Positions 15,590 to 23,473 of a stretch of 40,133 nt of DNA are shown one piece after another. Numbering within the stretch: the first letter of the stretch is position 1; each line of letters begins with the position of its first letter. The position numbers were made by a program, and so were the translations under genes. The stretch lies in the NCBI GenBank assembly GCA_022763115.1, contig JALEGJ010000066.1, positions 1-40,133 on the forward strand, read 5' to 3'. The notes beneath the pieces were generated by a model, which worked only from the letters and a program-made list of their open reading frames with translations, was not told where the DNA came from and did not search any database. This stretch comes from Aquisalinus sp. (GTDB lineage: Bacteria; Pseudomonadota; Alphaproteobacteria; Caulobacterales; Parvularculaceae).

Positions 15590-16582
15590 ATGACTGAATC
15601 CAAACAGATGACCGCTATTGAAATCACCCAAGCAGGCGGACCAGAGGTATTGCAACCGACAACACGTCAGATACCAGTGCCACAAGAGGGCGAAATCCTG
15701 ATTGAAATTGCTACGGCGGGCGTGAACCGCCCGGATGTGCTTCAGCGTATGGGGGTATACCCGCCGCCAGAGGGTGCAAGCGATCTGCCGGGCCTCGAGG
15801 TCGCTGGCGAAATTGTCCGTGTCGGCAATGGCGTGGACGAAAACTGGCTCGGGCGAAAAGTCTGTGCCCTGATGGCGGGGGGCGGCTATGCTGAGTATGC
15901 CGTTGCCGATGCCGGACTTTGCCTGCCCGTTCCGGCTGGTTTCACCATGACAGAAGCCGCCGCCTTGCCAGAAACCTTCTTTACAGTCTGGACCAATGTG
16001 TTCGAGGATGGCGCCTTACGGGAAGGCGAACGTCTGCTGGTGCATGGCGGCACCAGTGGCATCGGCACTACGGCCATCGAACTCGCGACAGCTTTCGGCG
16101 CAGAAGTCATTGCCACCGCAGGGTCAGCGGAGAAATGCGACACGCTGAAGAAGATGGGTGTGATCGCCGCCCATAATTACAAAGAGGAAGACTGGGAGAA
16201 GCTCATCACGGATGCCGGCGGCGTCGATGTGATTCTCGACATGGTCGGCGGTGCCTATGTTGCGAAAAATCTCAACTGCCTGCGCCCCGGCGGGCGGCAT
16301 GTTTCGATCGCCTTTCTTGGCGGACTGACCGCCGAAATCAACATCATGCAGATCATGCGGGGTCGACTGACCCTGACAGGTTCGACGCTCAGGGCCCGTA
16401 CCAATACAGAGAAAGCCCGTATTGCCAGCGCCCTAGCCGAGAAAGTCTGGCCCCTGCTGGAGGACGGCAAGATCAAGCCCGTTATCGACAGCACTTTCCC
16501 TCTCGCCGACGCCCGCAAGGCGCATGCCCTGATGGAAGCCTCGACACATATCGGCAAGATTATTCTGACCACAGAGGAGTGA
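15590..16582 (+). CDS. NAD(P)H quinone oxidoreductase, zinc-free MDR superfamily (PIG3-like)
   Basis: The 330-residue protein is a medium-chain reductase without zinc-ligand cysteines. The N-terminal half carries AGVNRPDVLQRMGVYPPPEG (about 45-64) and LPGLEVAGEIVRVG, typical of the quinone oxidoreductase/TP53I3 branch. The cofactor-binding Rossmann segment is HGGTSGIGTTAIELA (about 150-164). It likely reduces quinones or enones with NADPH. The start at 15590 (MTESKQMT) has a weak ribosome site; ATG at 15608 is an alternative. The DUF599 gene follows 9 bases later, so they are probably co-transcribed. Confidence 0.92.
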   Translation: MTESKQMTAIEITQAGGPEVLQPTTRQIPVPQEGEILIEIATAGVNRPDVLQRMGVYPPPEGASDLPGLEVAGEIVRVGNGVDENWLGRKVCALMAGGGYAEYAVADAGLCLPVPAGFTMTEAAALPETFFTVWTNVFEDGALREGERLLVHGGTSGIGTTAIELATAFGAEVIATAGSAEKCDTLKKMGVIAAHNYKEEDWEKLITDAGGVDVILDMVGGAYVAKNLNCLRPGGRHVSIAFLGGLTAEINIMQIMRGRLTLTGSTLRARTNTEKARIASALAEKVWPLLEDGKIKPVIDSTFPLADARKAHALMEASTHIGKIILTTEE

Positions 16583-16591
16583 CGGGGTATT

Positions 16592-17260
16592 ATGACGGAA
16601 TATCTTGCACCGGGCCTGTTTCTACTCCTTTGGGTTGCGCATAGCTGGCTCGTTGAGCGCAGTCGCTGGCGCAGCCACGCCCTGTCCTGGCACATGGAAG
16701 AAGAGCGCCGCAAGTGGATGCAGACCATGGCCAAAAGAGAGTTACGGATGATTGACACGAACATCATCAGTGGCCTGCAAAGCGGCACGGCCTTTTTTGC
16801 GTCCACCTCGTTGCTCGCGATTGGTGCTGCTTTCACCCTGTTGAACAACACGGACAGTTTTCTGGAAATTGCCCAGAGCCTGCCCGCGCTGGTGCGCACA
16901 TCTGACCCAACTGCCTTTCAGATCAAGGCCATCGGCCTGATGTTGCTCTATGCTTATGCTTTCCTGAAATTTGGCTGGGCCTATCGCCTATTCAACTATG
17001 CCTCCATCCTTGTCGGCATGGTGCCCATGCCCAAGGAAGAGGACCGGCAGGAAGAAGTGGATAGCTGCGTTGCCAAGGCAACGGCCATGTGTGTTGAAGC
17101 AGGCCGGGAATTCAATCGTGGACAACGCGCCTTTTTTATCGCGATTGGCTATCTCGGCTGGTTCTTTGGCGACATCTTCTTCGTCTTCAGCACGCTGGCA
17201 GTTTATACAATCATGGTCACACGCCAGTTCTTTTCGCCAGCACACCACGCTGTCGATTAA
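16592..17260 (+). CDS. DUF599 family membrane protein
   Basis: A 222-residue inner-membrane protein with about four hydrophobic helices: residues 5-16, 63-84, 112-130 and 184-215. The loop after the first helix is charged and tryptophan-rich (RSRWRSHALSWHMEEERRKWM), and IDTNIISGLQSGTAFFASTS is the DUF599 signature. Function is unknown. It follows the quinone oxidoreductase by 9 bases with GGGGT before the ATG, so the pair may share a membrane or redox role, though this is only positional. It is followed by a 197-base gap holding the trcR promoter. Confidence 0.88.
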   Translation: MTEYLAPGLFLLLWVAHSWLVERSRWRSHALSWHMEEERRKWMQTMAKRELRMIDTNIISGLQSGTAFFASTSLLAIGAAFTLLNNTDSFLEIAQSLPALVRTSDPTAFQIKAIGLMLLYAYAFLKFGWAYRLFNYASILVGMVPMPKEEDRQEEVDSCVAKATAMCVEAGREFNRGQRAFFIAIGYLGWFFGDIFFVFSTLAVYTIMVTRQFFSPAHHAVD

Positions 17261-17300
17261 GGATCGCAAAAACGCTCCCCCCTTCTGCCCGAAATACAGG

Positions 17301-17329
17301 TTGGCATGTGAGACCAATCTGCCTATATG
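17301..17329 (+). promoter_or_regulatory. Promoter of trcR
   Basis: TTGGCA (17301-17306), a 17-base spacer and TATATG (17324-17329) form a good sigma70-type promoter about 128 bases before the trcR ATG. It implies an untranslated leader of roughly 120 bases. Confidence 0.6.
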
Positions 17330-17373
17330 CAGGGTGTCGCAAGACAGCTTCCCCGACATTCTGGTGGTAAGCA

Positions 17374-17394
17374 GGGCCGGAAAGTTTCCGGTCC
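17374..17394 (+). other. Stem-loop in the trcR leader
   Basis: CCGGAAA-G-TTTCCGG is a perfect 7+1+7 inverted repeat, extended by outer pairs including one G-U. It lies in the predicted 5' leader, about 64 bases before the ATG. It could be an RNA hairpin or a DNA operator. Confidence 0.35.
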
Positions 17395-17457
17395 GAAGCA
17401 CGAGCTATATTCGAGGCCGGAGAAACCCATGATCTGGCCAGAGCAAGGAGAATAATA

Positions 17458-18162
17458 ATGTCTGAAGCCCCATTGATGCCAAAAGCAACGGCAGTCTGGC
17501 TGATTGACAATACGGCCCTGACGTTTGACCAGATCGCGGATTTCTGCGTTCTGCATCCCCTGGAAGTAAAAGGCATAGCCGACGGGGATGTGGCTGGCAG
17601 TGTTCGCGGTATCGATCCTGTGACGCAGAACCAGCTGACACGCGAGGAAATCGAAAAAGGCGAAGCCGACCCGAACTACAAGCTGAAATTGCTGCGCCCA
17701 AAAACTGTTGTTGTCACGAAAGCCAGCAAGAAAAAGCCGAAATACACACCTGTGTCCAAGCGCCAGAATCGGCCGGATGCGATTGCCTGGATGGTGCGCA
17801 ACCATCCTGAAGTCAGCGATGCCCAGATCTCCAAGCTGCTGGGTACAACGAAGAGCACAATCCAGTCGATCCGCGAGCGTACACACTGGAATTCAGCCAA
17901 TCTCGAACCACGGGACCCGGTTGCGCTGGGCCTGTGCAAACAGATGGAACTCGACATGGTAGTTAAGAAAGCGGCCTCGAAGCGCCCGACGACCCCTGCG
18001 CCGGATGAAGCCTCGGAAGGTCCGACATTAAGGCCGGCCGAAGAGACAACCGCACCAGCTGAAGCGTCAGACACACCGGAGCAAACACCAGCCGAAGAAG
18101 TTGATGTGAGCAAGGTGTTCGCAAATTTCAGCGATCTGGGCAGCGAGAAATCAGACGGTTAA
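17458..18162 (+). CDS. trcR: Cell-cycle transcriptional regulator TrcR (DUF1013)
   Basis: A 234-residue alphaproteobacterial DNA-binding protein of the DUF1013 family, generally annotated TrcR. The N-terminal unit LTFDQIADFCVLHPLEVKGI (21-40) and the central VSDAQISKLLGTTKSTIQSI (119-138), followed by RERTHW, are two helix-turn-helix-like elements joined by a basic KKKPKYTPVSKRQNRPDA segment. The C-terminal 65 residues are acidic, Pro/Ala/Thr-rich and probably disordered. AAGGAG precedes the ATG. It has its own promoter and leader and is followed by an inverted repeat and a shared terminator before rpsU. With rcdA 3 kb away, two cell-cycle genes lie close together. Confidence 0.9.
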   Translation: MSEAPLMPKATAVWLIDNTALTFDQIADFCVLHPLEVKGIADGDVAGSVRGIDPVTQNQLTREEIEKGEADPNYKLKLLRPKTVVVTKASKKKPKYTPVSKRQNRPDAIAWMVRNHPEVSDAQISKLLGTTKSTIQSIRERTHWNSANLEPRDPVALGLCKQMELDMVVKKAASKRPTTPAPDEASEGPTLRPAEETTAPAEASDTPEQTPAEEVDVSKVFANFSDLGSEKSDG

Positions 18163-18226
18163 ACGCTCGTTTGACTATTACCTTGGATGAGCCGAGGCTC
18201 TCTCGCGGCGTTAACATCTCTTGCTA

Positions 18227-18258
18227 AAGGGTTAATTTTACTGAATAAATTAACCCTT
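18227..18258. repeat. Perfect 12-base inverted repeat downstream of trcR
   Basis: AAGGGTTAATTT (18227-18238) and AAATTAACCCTT (18247-18258) flank an 8-base loop. It lies 64 bases past trcR, before the terminator at 18290-18320, in an AT-rich island. The right arm begins TTAA-N7-GTAA (18250-18264), one base off the CtrA box TTAA-N7-TTAA. It may be an mRNA 3' structure, a small RNA or a protein site. Confidence 0.6.
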
Positions 18259-18289
18259 AGGTAAAGTTATTTAAGGCGACATGAAACGC

Positions 18290-18320
18290 AAAAAGCCGCA
18301 TCATCTGATGCGGCTTTTTT
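18290..18320. terminator. Bidirectional terminator between trcR and rpsU
   Basis: GCCGCATCA-TC-TGATGCGGC is a 9-base perfect stem with five A on the left and six T on the right, so it serves both the plus-strand trcR and the minus-strand rpsU transcripts. Confidence 0.92.
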
Positions 18321-18355
18321 GATTTTTGCCTGACTACTCAACTTTCGCAGAATGC

Positions 18356-18565
18356 CTAGATAAGGCCTTCGCGCTGCATCCGCTTGCGCTCCAGTTTGCG
18401 AGCACGGCGAACAGCCTCGGCTTTCTGACGCGCTTTACGCTCTGATGGTTTCTCGAAATACTTCCTGCGCTTCATTTCCCGGAACGTACCTTCGCGTTGC
18501 ATTTTCTTTTTCAGGGCGCGCAATGCCTGCTCGACATTGTTCTCGCGGACGACGATGTTAACGAT
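18356..18565 (-). CDS. rpsU: 30S ribosomal protein S21, apparent non-canonical start
   Basis: S21 is a small basic protein of the 30S platform that aids initiation. The core [18 protein letters not shown] and [20 protein letters not shown] followed by [15 protein letters not shown] is unmistakable. No ATG, GTG or TTG occurs in frame near the expected start; the nearest in-frame ATG is at 18700, 45 codons upstream. A strong AAGGAGG (minus strand) is followed after 8 bases by ATC (18563-18565), which aligns with the first Met of E. coli S21 (x-x-x-I-x-V-R-E-N). A CTG at 18569-18571 is also in frame but only 2 bases from AAGGAGG. I use ATC, giving 69 residues. A start-codon base error in the assembly is the main alternative. 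Confidence 0.88.
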   Translation of the reverse strand: MVNIVVRENNVEQALRALKKKMQREGTFREMKRRKYFEKPSERKARQKAEAVRRARKLERKRMQREGLI

Positions 18566-18707
18566 GGCCAGGGCCTCCTTGTAAGACCTGTTCCGACATG
18601 CCGGAAACAGGCAATTCCAATGTGAGCCGGCAGCGCCGGCAGTTTCGGTCGCCAGAAGAAAACTGGCACAAAATAATGGTTCCCTTGAAGCTTCCTCCAA
18701 AGGAACC
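18566..18707 (-). other. Structured 5' leader of rpsU
   Basis: From the predicted transcription start near 18704 to the start codon the RNA can form three hairpins. Stem one is 18678-18687 with 18698-18707 (10 pairs, one G-U). Stem two is GCCGGC-AGC-GCCGGC at 18626-18640. Stem three is 18587-18595 with 18602-18611 (9 pairs, one bulge), ending 7 bases before AAGGAGG. It may allow feedback control of S21 synthesis. The frame is open throughout, which is probably chance. Confidence 0.4.
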
Positions 18708-18710
18708 GGC

Positions 18711-18739
18711 CCTATAGCAAACAGCCATTGGAATGTCTA
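18711..18739 (-). promoter_or_regulatory. Promoter of rpsU
   Basis: On the minus strand TAGACA (18734-18739), a 17-base spacer and TATAGG (18711-18716), preceded by TTTGC, form a good sigma70-type promoter. The start of transcription would be near 18704. Confidence 0.55.
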
Positions 18740-18789
18740 CTCTCAACATCTATGTAAGGCGAAAGATATAATCCGAGAGGAGGCCGCAA

Positions 18790-19518
18790 ATGGCCGCAAA
18801 AAAAGAAACGGCCAGGCCGGGAACGCATGGCGATTTTGCAGAAGATGATCTGGAAGCACTGCGTCACGCCATTCTGGAAGAAATGCGCATGGAGGCTGTT
18901 TTCGATGGCTGGACCCTCCAGGCCCTGAAGCGTGCGGCTTTCGCTGCCGGCATGACACAGGAAGAATGGTCACGTGGTGACCTATACCGTGCCTTCCCGG
19001 ACGGCATTGCAGATGTGCTCACCTTCTGGAGCGAACAGACAGATCTGGCCATGGCAGAGGAGTATGCCAGTGCCGATCCTGCCCCGCAGCGCATTCGTGA
19101 CAAGGTGACATGGCTGGTCCGGCGACGCCTTGAGCTTCTGGATGAGCATCGGGAAGCGGCCCGCCGCGCAGCTGCAACTCTTGCCCTGCCGCCTTACGCC
19201 AATGTGGCACGGCGTCTGACCTGGGCAACATCTGATGCGGTCTGGCGCGCCTTGGGTGACACGTCTACAGACTATAATTACTATACCAAGCGCACCATTC
19301 TCAGCGGTGTATGGCTCTCCACACTGTCAAAATGGCTGGCTGAAGAAGAACTGGAAGGCGAAAACGCCTACGCCTCAACATGGGCCTTCCTTGATGACCG
19401 TATCGAAAACGTGATGCAGTTTGAGAAAGTAAAATCAAAGCTTCTCAAAGCCCTGCCGGATACGTCCAACCTGTTCGGTTTCCTCGGCAAGACGAGATAC
19501 GGTAGTGCGCGAGACTGA
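18790..19518 (+). CDS. COQ9 family protein, ubiquinone biosynthesis
   Basis: The 242-residue protein matches the COQ9 family, whose mitochondrial members bind lipids and support the COQ7 hydroxylation step of ubiquinone synthesis. The fold is TetR-like; the N-terminal helices LRHAILEEMRMEAVFDGWTL and LKRAAFAAGM followed by YRAFPDGIADVLTFW correspond to it. The family signature TWATSDAVWRALGDTSTDYN continuing to YYTKRTILSGVWLST is at about 148-178. GAGGAGG precedes the ATG. Divergent from rpsU, as in many alphaproteobacteria. The tail is convergent with purK with a 6-base gap. A separate ubiX for the same pathway lies at 22886-23473. Confidence 0.93.
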   Translation: MAAKKETARPGTHGDFAEDDLEALRHAILEEMRMEAVFDGWTLQALKRAAFAAGMTQEEWSRGDLYRAFPDGIADVLTFWSEQTDLAMAEEYASADPAPQRIRDKVTWLVRRRLELLDEHREAARRAAATLALPPYANVARRLTWATSDAVWRALGDTSTDYNYYTKRTILSGVWLSTLSKWLAEEELEGENAYASTWAFLDDRIENVMQFEKVKSKLLKALPDTSNLFGFLGKTRYGSARD

Positions 19519-19524
19519 AAGAAC

Positions 19525-20613
19525 TCAACTGTCTTTACGATCTGACAGATAGGTCACATGGCCCATCTTGCGTCCGGGGCGCATCTGTTTCTTGCCGTAC
19601 AGGGTCAGCCTGGCCTTGTCCTGCGCTGCAAAGGCGGACCAGTTGGCTGCCTCTTCCCCGATCAAATTTTCCATGCGCGCATCCGAGTGACGCGCCGTGC
19701 TGCCAAAAGGCCAGCCGCATATGGCTCGGATATGTGCCTCAAACTGCCCCATGTAGCAGGCATCCGACGTCCAGTGGCCTGAGTTATGAACGCGCGGGGC
19801 CATCTCATTCACCCGTAGCAGGCCTGATTTCTCGACAAAGAATTCGACCGCCAGAACACCAATATAATCCAGCTCTTCAGCGATCCTTGTGGCAACCTCT
19901 TTTGCCTCAGCCTGAATATCAGTATTGATATTACCGGGCACGGAAGAAACACGGAGTATTCCGTCCTTGTGCACATTTTCCGGCGAATCATACGTGACAA
20001 CACCCAGTTCACTGCGCGCGAGGATGACAGATATTTCCCGCTCGAATGGCACAAAGCCCTCCATGATACCGGGCGCACCCTGTAAGCTGCGCCATGCCGT
20101 CGCAGCTTCACTCTCCTCATGAATGACCTGCTGGCCCTTGCCATCATAACCGAGACGCCGCGTCTTCATGATGGCAGGAATGCCTGTCACGTTCAGCGCA
20201 AAACTGGCCGCTTCAGCATTGGCCACCGGCATGAATGGCGCTGTCTCAATGCCGAGGTCTTTACAGAAACGCTTTTCCGTCAACCTGTCCTGCGCCACTT
20301 CCAGAGCCCGCTTGCCGGGGCGCAGCAACCCGCCTGCCTCAATCACCAGATCAGCACAGGCAACCGGTACATTTTCAAATTCATACGTGACAACATCTAC
20401 GGATGACACAAATGTCTTAACAGCTGCGGCATCCGTATAGTCCGCACGGGTCCAATCGCTTGCGACCTCGCCCGCAGGGCTTTTTTCGTCCGGACACAGG
20501 ATATGCGTGCGAAAGCCAAGACTTGCGGCGGCTTGCGACAACAGGCGCCCAAGCTGACCTCCCCCGAGAATACCAATGGTAGCGCCTGGCGGCAGGGGAG
20601 CAGCCTTACTCAT
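19525..20613 (-). CDS. purK: 5-(carboxyamino)imidazole ribonucleotide synthase
   Basis: PurK carboxylates AIR with bicarbonate and ATP to N5-CAIR, which PurE then rearranges. The 362-residue protein is an ATP-grasp enzyme: the N-terminal GILGGGQLGRLLSQAA, the ATP-binding MKTRRLGYDGKGQ, YDSPENVHKDGILR and the metal-site region NEMAPRVHNSGHWT are all present. The start at 20613 gives the standard N-terminus with GGAG 9 bases upstream; the frame stays open further up inside purE. It lies 4 bases after the purE stop, so purE-purK is a coupled operon. Confidence 0.96.
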   Translation of the reverse strand: MSKAAPLPPGATIGILGGGQLGRLLSQAAASLGFRTHILCPDEKSPAGEVASDWTRADYTDAAAVKTFVSSVDVVTYEFENVPVACADLVIEAGGLLRPGKRALEVAQDRLTEKRFCKDLGIETAPFMPVANAEAASFALNVTGIPAIMKTRRLGYDGKGQQVIHEESEAATAWRSLQGAPGIMEGFVPFEREISVILARSELGVVTYDSPENVHKDGILRVSSVPGNINTDIQAEAKEVATRIAEELDYIGVLAVEFFVEKSGLLRVNEMAPRVHNSGHWTSDACYMGQFEAHIRAICGWPFGSTARHSDARMENLIGEEAANWSAFAAQDKARLTLYGKKQMRPGRKMGHVTYLSDRKDS

Positions 20614-20617
20614 GCGA

Positions 20618-21109
20618 TCAGTCTCCGGAGGGTGTTTCGGCAACAGCCTGTGTCTGCGCCGCGCGCCAGGCATCCAGCCTCTCGGCAAGAGCCGGATCAA
20701 AAGCCGCCAGCACAGCGGCTGCCAAAAGGCCTGCATTGGCCGCACCGGCATCCCCCACGGCAAGTGTCCCTACGGGTACACCTTTTGGCATCTGCGCAAT
20801 AGAAAGAAGACTGTCGAGCCCGTCCAGTGTCCTGCTGCGCACCGGCACACCGAAAACCGGCAGGGGTGTCATGGCTGCAGTCATACCGGGCAGATGCGCT
20901 GCGCCCCCGGCTCCGGCAATAATGACTTTCAGGCCGCGCTCCTTTGCCGTGGCCGCATAATCATAAAGGCGTTTTGGCGTGCGATGGGCAGATACAATCT
21001 TCGCCTCATACCCAACTTCCAGGGTATCCAGCACATCGGCAGCCTTGCCCATAGTCGGCCAGTCAGACTGACTGCCCATGATGATCCCGACAAGCGGCGT
21101 ATTGGCCAT
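20618..21109 (-). CDS. purE: N5-carboxyaminoimidazole ribonucleotide mutase
   Basis: A class I PurE of 163 residues that converts N5-CAIR to CAIR in purine synthesis. Visible are [13 protein letters not shown] (about 8-20), the SAHRTP loop (40-45, catalytic His), [14 protein letters not shown] (66-79) and [11 protein letters not shown] (109-119). AAGGTG precedes the ATG. First gene of the purE-purK operon, with a promoter at 21143-21170. Confidence 0.97.
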   Translation of the reverse strand: MANTPLVGIIMGSQSDWPTMGKAADVLDTLEVGYEAKIVSAHRTPKRLYDYAATAKERGLKVIIAGAGGAAHLPGMTAAMTPLPVFGVPVRSRTLDGLDSLLSIAQMPKGVPVGTLAVGDAGAANAGLLAAAVLAAFDPALAERLDAWRAAQTQAVAETPSGD

Positions 21110-21142
21110 GCATCACCTTTCAGGTGGATTGAGAAAACGACG

Positions 21143-21170
21143 TTTATAGCAAATTCGCCCCGGCAGGCAA
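21143..21170 (-). promoter_or_regulatory. Promoter of purE-purK
   Basis: On the minus strand TTGCCT (21165-21170), a 16-base spacer and TATAAA (21143-21148) lie 34 bases upstream of the purE ATG. The -10 match is strong. Confidence 0.5.
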
Positions 21171-21296
21171 TCAGACTTCAACCGCATTCGCGCGTATGAA
21201 TTTTCTTCGCAATAGTTTCAAATACGATTCATCCGCTTTGCTTTTTTTAAGGAATTTTCCACTAGCGTTAAGGAGCAGTTTCGTAGAGGGCAAGAG

Positions 21297-21962
21297 ATGC
21301 AGCAGCCACCAAGTAAACACGAACAACTTCGAAAATCTGAGGCCGAGGCACAGGCACTGATAGACCTGCCGGAAGACCAGGTGACACCAGAGGTTCGCCA
21401 GCGGATATCATTTCTTGAGAGCGAAGTCACACGTCTCAGAGCTGAGCTCGGCGAAGCACGCAAGCGCGTATCCGAACTTGTAGAACTCGCCGATCGTGAT
21501 CCGCTGATCGAGATCATGAACCGCCGGGCTTTTGTGCGCGAGTTGAGCCGGGTGATGGCAGCCGTCGAGCGCTACAATTTCAAATCGAATTTTGTCTATA
21601 TTGACCTGAACGGGCTCAAGTCGATCAATGATAATCATGGCCACGCCGCAGGTGATGCGGTGCTGAAACGCATTGGCGAGACACTGGCAGCTCAAATCCG
21701 CCAGACCGACGCCGTCGGCCGCCTCGGCGGTGATGAATTTGGCCTTTTGCTGACCCACACATCAACAGAGATGGCTGAAATGAAAATGAGCCAGTTGGCC
21801 AGCATTATTTCTGCCAAGCCAATGATCTGGAATAATTGCGCCTTGCAGGTCACAATTTCCTATGGTGTCTTTCCCATCCTTCAGGGCCACTGCATCGAGG
21901 AAACCCTGATTGAGGCAGACCGGGCCATGTATGCCCAGAAAAATGCGGCACGCCAGGCTTGA
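21297..21962 (+). CDS. GGDEF-domain diguanylate cyclase, cytosolic
   Basis: The 221-residue protein has a short N-terminal coiled coil (about 36-65, heptad-like ESEVTRLRAELGEARKRVSE) and then a GGDEF domain. The active site RLGGDEF is intact (144-148), with DLNGLKSINDNHGHAAGD upstream as the metal and GTP segment. An inhibitory-site motif RQTD (135-138) sits exactly five residues before GGDEF, so product inhibition is likely. No membrane or sensor domain is seen; the coiled coil probably mediates dimerisation. It probably makes c-di-GMP. Divergent from purE. Its end faces the DUF465 gene with a 32-base gap. Confidence 0.92.
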   Translation: MQQPPSKHEQLRKSEAEAQALIDLPEDQVTPEVRQRISFLESEVTRLRAELGEARKRVSELVELADRDPLIEIMNRRAFVRELSRVMAAVERYNFKSNFVYIDLNGLKSINDNHGHAAGDAVLKRIGETLAAQIRQTDAVGRLGGDEFGLLLTHTSTEMAEMKMSQLASIISAKPMIWNNCALQVTISYGVFPILQGHCIEETLIEADRAMYAQKNAARQA

Positions 21963-21994
21963 GCAGAAGGGTTACCAAGTTCGTAAACTGATCG

Positions 21995-22306
21995 TCAGGC
22001 GATAATATCAGGCGTGACTTCGCCTTTAAGCTTGGCGATTTTGTCCTTCAGGGCCAATTTGCGCTTTTTCATACGCTGCAGTGTCAGCCGGTCATAGGGC
22101 ATACGCTCTTCCATTGTCGCGATAGCCTGATCGAGATCACGATGCTCCTGCTCAAGGTCCCCAACCCGGATCATCACGCCTTCGTCATTCACAGCGGCAT
22201 CATGATTATCAATGACAGCTGTCACTGCCTCAGTATCAGGCTTTGAGCTGACGACTGTCAGTCTTGGTTTGCCATCATCATTACTGCCAGAATTTGCGTC
22301 AGACAT
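21995..22306 (-). CDS. DUF465 (YdcH-like) protein, long form
   Basis: A 103-residue protein: a variable acidic N-terminus followed by the YdcH-like coiled-coil core LEQEHRDLDQAIATMEERMP and LTLQRMKKRKLALKDKIAKL. Function unknown; DUF465 proteins are small helical hairpins. The ATG at 22306 overlaps the TIGR02444 gene by 8 bases, so the two are probably translationally coupled. An in-frame ATG at 22324 is an alternative without a ribosome site. A shorter paralogue lies 1.4 kb away at 23702-23878. Confidence 0.87.
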   Translation of the reverse strand: MSDANSGSNDDGKPRLTVVSSKPDTEAVTAVIDNHDAAVNDEGVMIRVGDLEQEHRDLDQAIATMEERMPYDRLTLQRMKKRKLALKDKIAKLKGEVTPDIIA

Positions 22307-22889
22307 CTGCGTCCCGGTTCTCATTGTGTATAAGCTGTTGTGCCTCGGCAAAGAGACTGCCCGCACGTTCCATCTGGCCTTCTACGCTCAAATGGCCTGC
22401 CGGTTCAAGTTTCAGGCATAATTGTCGGTAGAGACGGAAATAACGATGTGCCGCAGCAGGGTCAGCACTCATGCTTGCACCTGAAGCATGGTCCTTTGTT
22501 GCCTCAGCCAGAAAATCCTGCTCCAGACGCTCCGTTTCCAGTTCGAGATTTTTGACATCCCGGCGCACACTCTTGCAGCCCTTTTTCGTCAGGACATCTT
22601 TCATGTCCTTCATGTCCCGGCGCAAACTGCGCAGCGGTACGGTCACACGCTTGTGCCAGGTTTGCGTACTGCGTAACAATTCCGCCGTCTGATCTTCACC
22701 TAATGAAGGATACCAGCGACCAGCCCAGAAGCACCACAGGATCAGGTTTACATCAAAGTCGAATTCATCCTGCAACTTCAGAAGAACTTCCGGCAATCCG
22801 GAAATATCATATGTTGCCAGAGACCAGTCCCAGAAATCAGGGGCGACATCTGCGGGCGCTTCATTAGCCGGTGCATCGTTTTCTGTCAT
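22299..22889 (-). CDS. TIGR02444 (DUF2390) family protein
   Basis: The 196-residue protein has the family opening FWDWSLATYDISGLPEVLL and then DFDVNLILWCFWAG (about 19-53). The rest is helical and charged, with a possible coiled coil (about 90-135). Function unknown. The ATG overlaps the ubiX stop in ATGA, and its own end overlaps the DUF465 gene by 8 bases. So ubiX, this gene and DUF465 form one coupled operon. The link to UbiX suggests, but does not show, a role near ubiquinone or prenyl-flavin chemistry. Confidence 0.88.
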   Translation of the reverse strand: MTENDAPANEAPADVAPDFWDWSLATYDISGLPEVLLKLQDEFDFDVNLILWCFWAGRWYPSLGEDQTAELLRSTQTWHKRVTVPLRSLRRDMKDMKDVLTKKGCKSVRRDVKNLELETERLEQDFLAEATKDHASGASMSADPAAAHRYFRLYRQLCLKLEPAGHLSVEGQMERAGSLFAEAQQLIHNENRDADV

Positions 22890-23473
22890 CGTTGTCCTTT
22901 GGTGAGGTCCTCGCCCCACCTTTTGGTCTCGGCGGTCTCAATGCCATAAAGGTCAAGCACCCGGCAAACAGATTGCGTCACGATTTCATCCACGCTTTTG
23001 GGCTCGGCATAAAAAGCTGGCAGCGGCGGCGCAATGACTGCTCCCATTTCGGCCAGGCTGGTCATGGTACGCAAATGCCCGAGGTGGAAAGGCGTTTCCC
23101 GCACCATCAGGGTCAGCAGGCGTTTTTCCTTGAGAACGACATCTGCCGCCCGCGTTATCAGGCTGGAAGTCACGCCTGTTGCAATCTCGGACATGGTGCG
23201 CACAGAGCATGGTGCGATAATCATACCCAATGTTCTGAATGAGCCGGAAGCGATGGCCGCCCCGATATCGCCTGGAGCATACGTCACATCCGCCAGCTCT
23301 TTCAGGTCAGCCGCTTTCTTCTCCAGTTCATAGGCAACAGTCATTTCGGCGGGCTTTGACATCACCAGATGGGTTTCAGCATCGCTCGCCTGAAGTAGCT
23401 CTAGCAGGCGCTTGCCATAGACAACACCGGAGGCGCCTGTGATGCCCACAATCAGTCTGGCCGAATCTGCCAT
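22886..23473 (-). CDS. ubiX: Flavin prenyltransferase UbiX
   Basis: UbiX joins a dimethylallyl group to FMN, giving the prenylated cofactor that UbiD-type decarboxylases use in ubiquinone synthesis. The 195-residue length is normal. The FMN segment IVGITGASGVVYGKRLLE (8-25), PCSVRTMSEIATGVTSSLI (about 88-106) and the catalytic-loop LMVRETPFHL (about 122-131) are intact. It heads the ubiX-TIGR02444-DUF465 operon. Upstream is a 228-base divergent gap to the second DUF465 gene, AT-rich and probably holding promoters, though I find no clear hexamer pair. Confidence 0.96.
   Translation of the reverse strand: MADSARLIVGITGASGVVYGKRLLELLQASDAETHLVMSKPAEMTVAYELEKKAADLKELADVTYAPGDIGAAIASGSFRTLGMIIAPCSVRTMSEIATGVTSSLITRAADVVLKEKRLLTLMVRETPFHLGHLRTMTSLAEMGAVIAPPLPAFYAEPKSVDEIVTQSVCRVLDLYGIETAETKRWGEDLTKGQR

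Noticed and set aside
18566-18700. N-terminal extension of S21 from the ATG at 18700
   Set aside because: The 45 extra residues contain cysteines and hydrophobic residues unlike any S21, run through predicted leader hairpins, and the perfect ribosome site lies at its end. The ATG would also be almost on the predicted transcription start.
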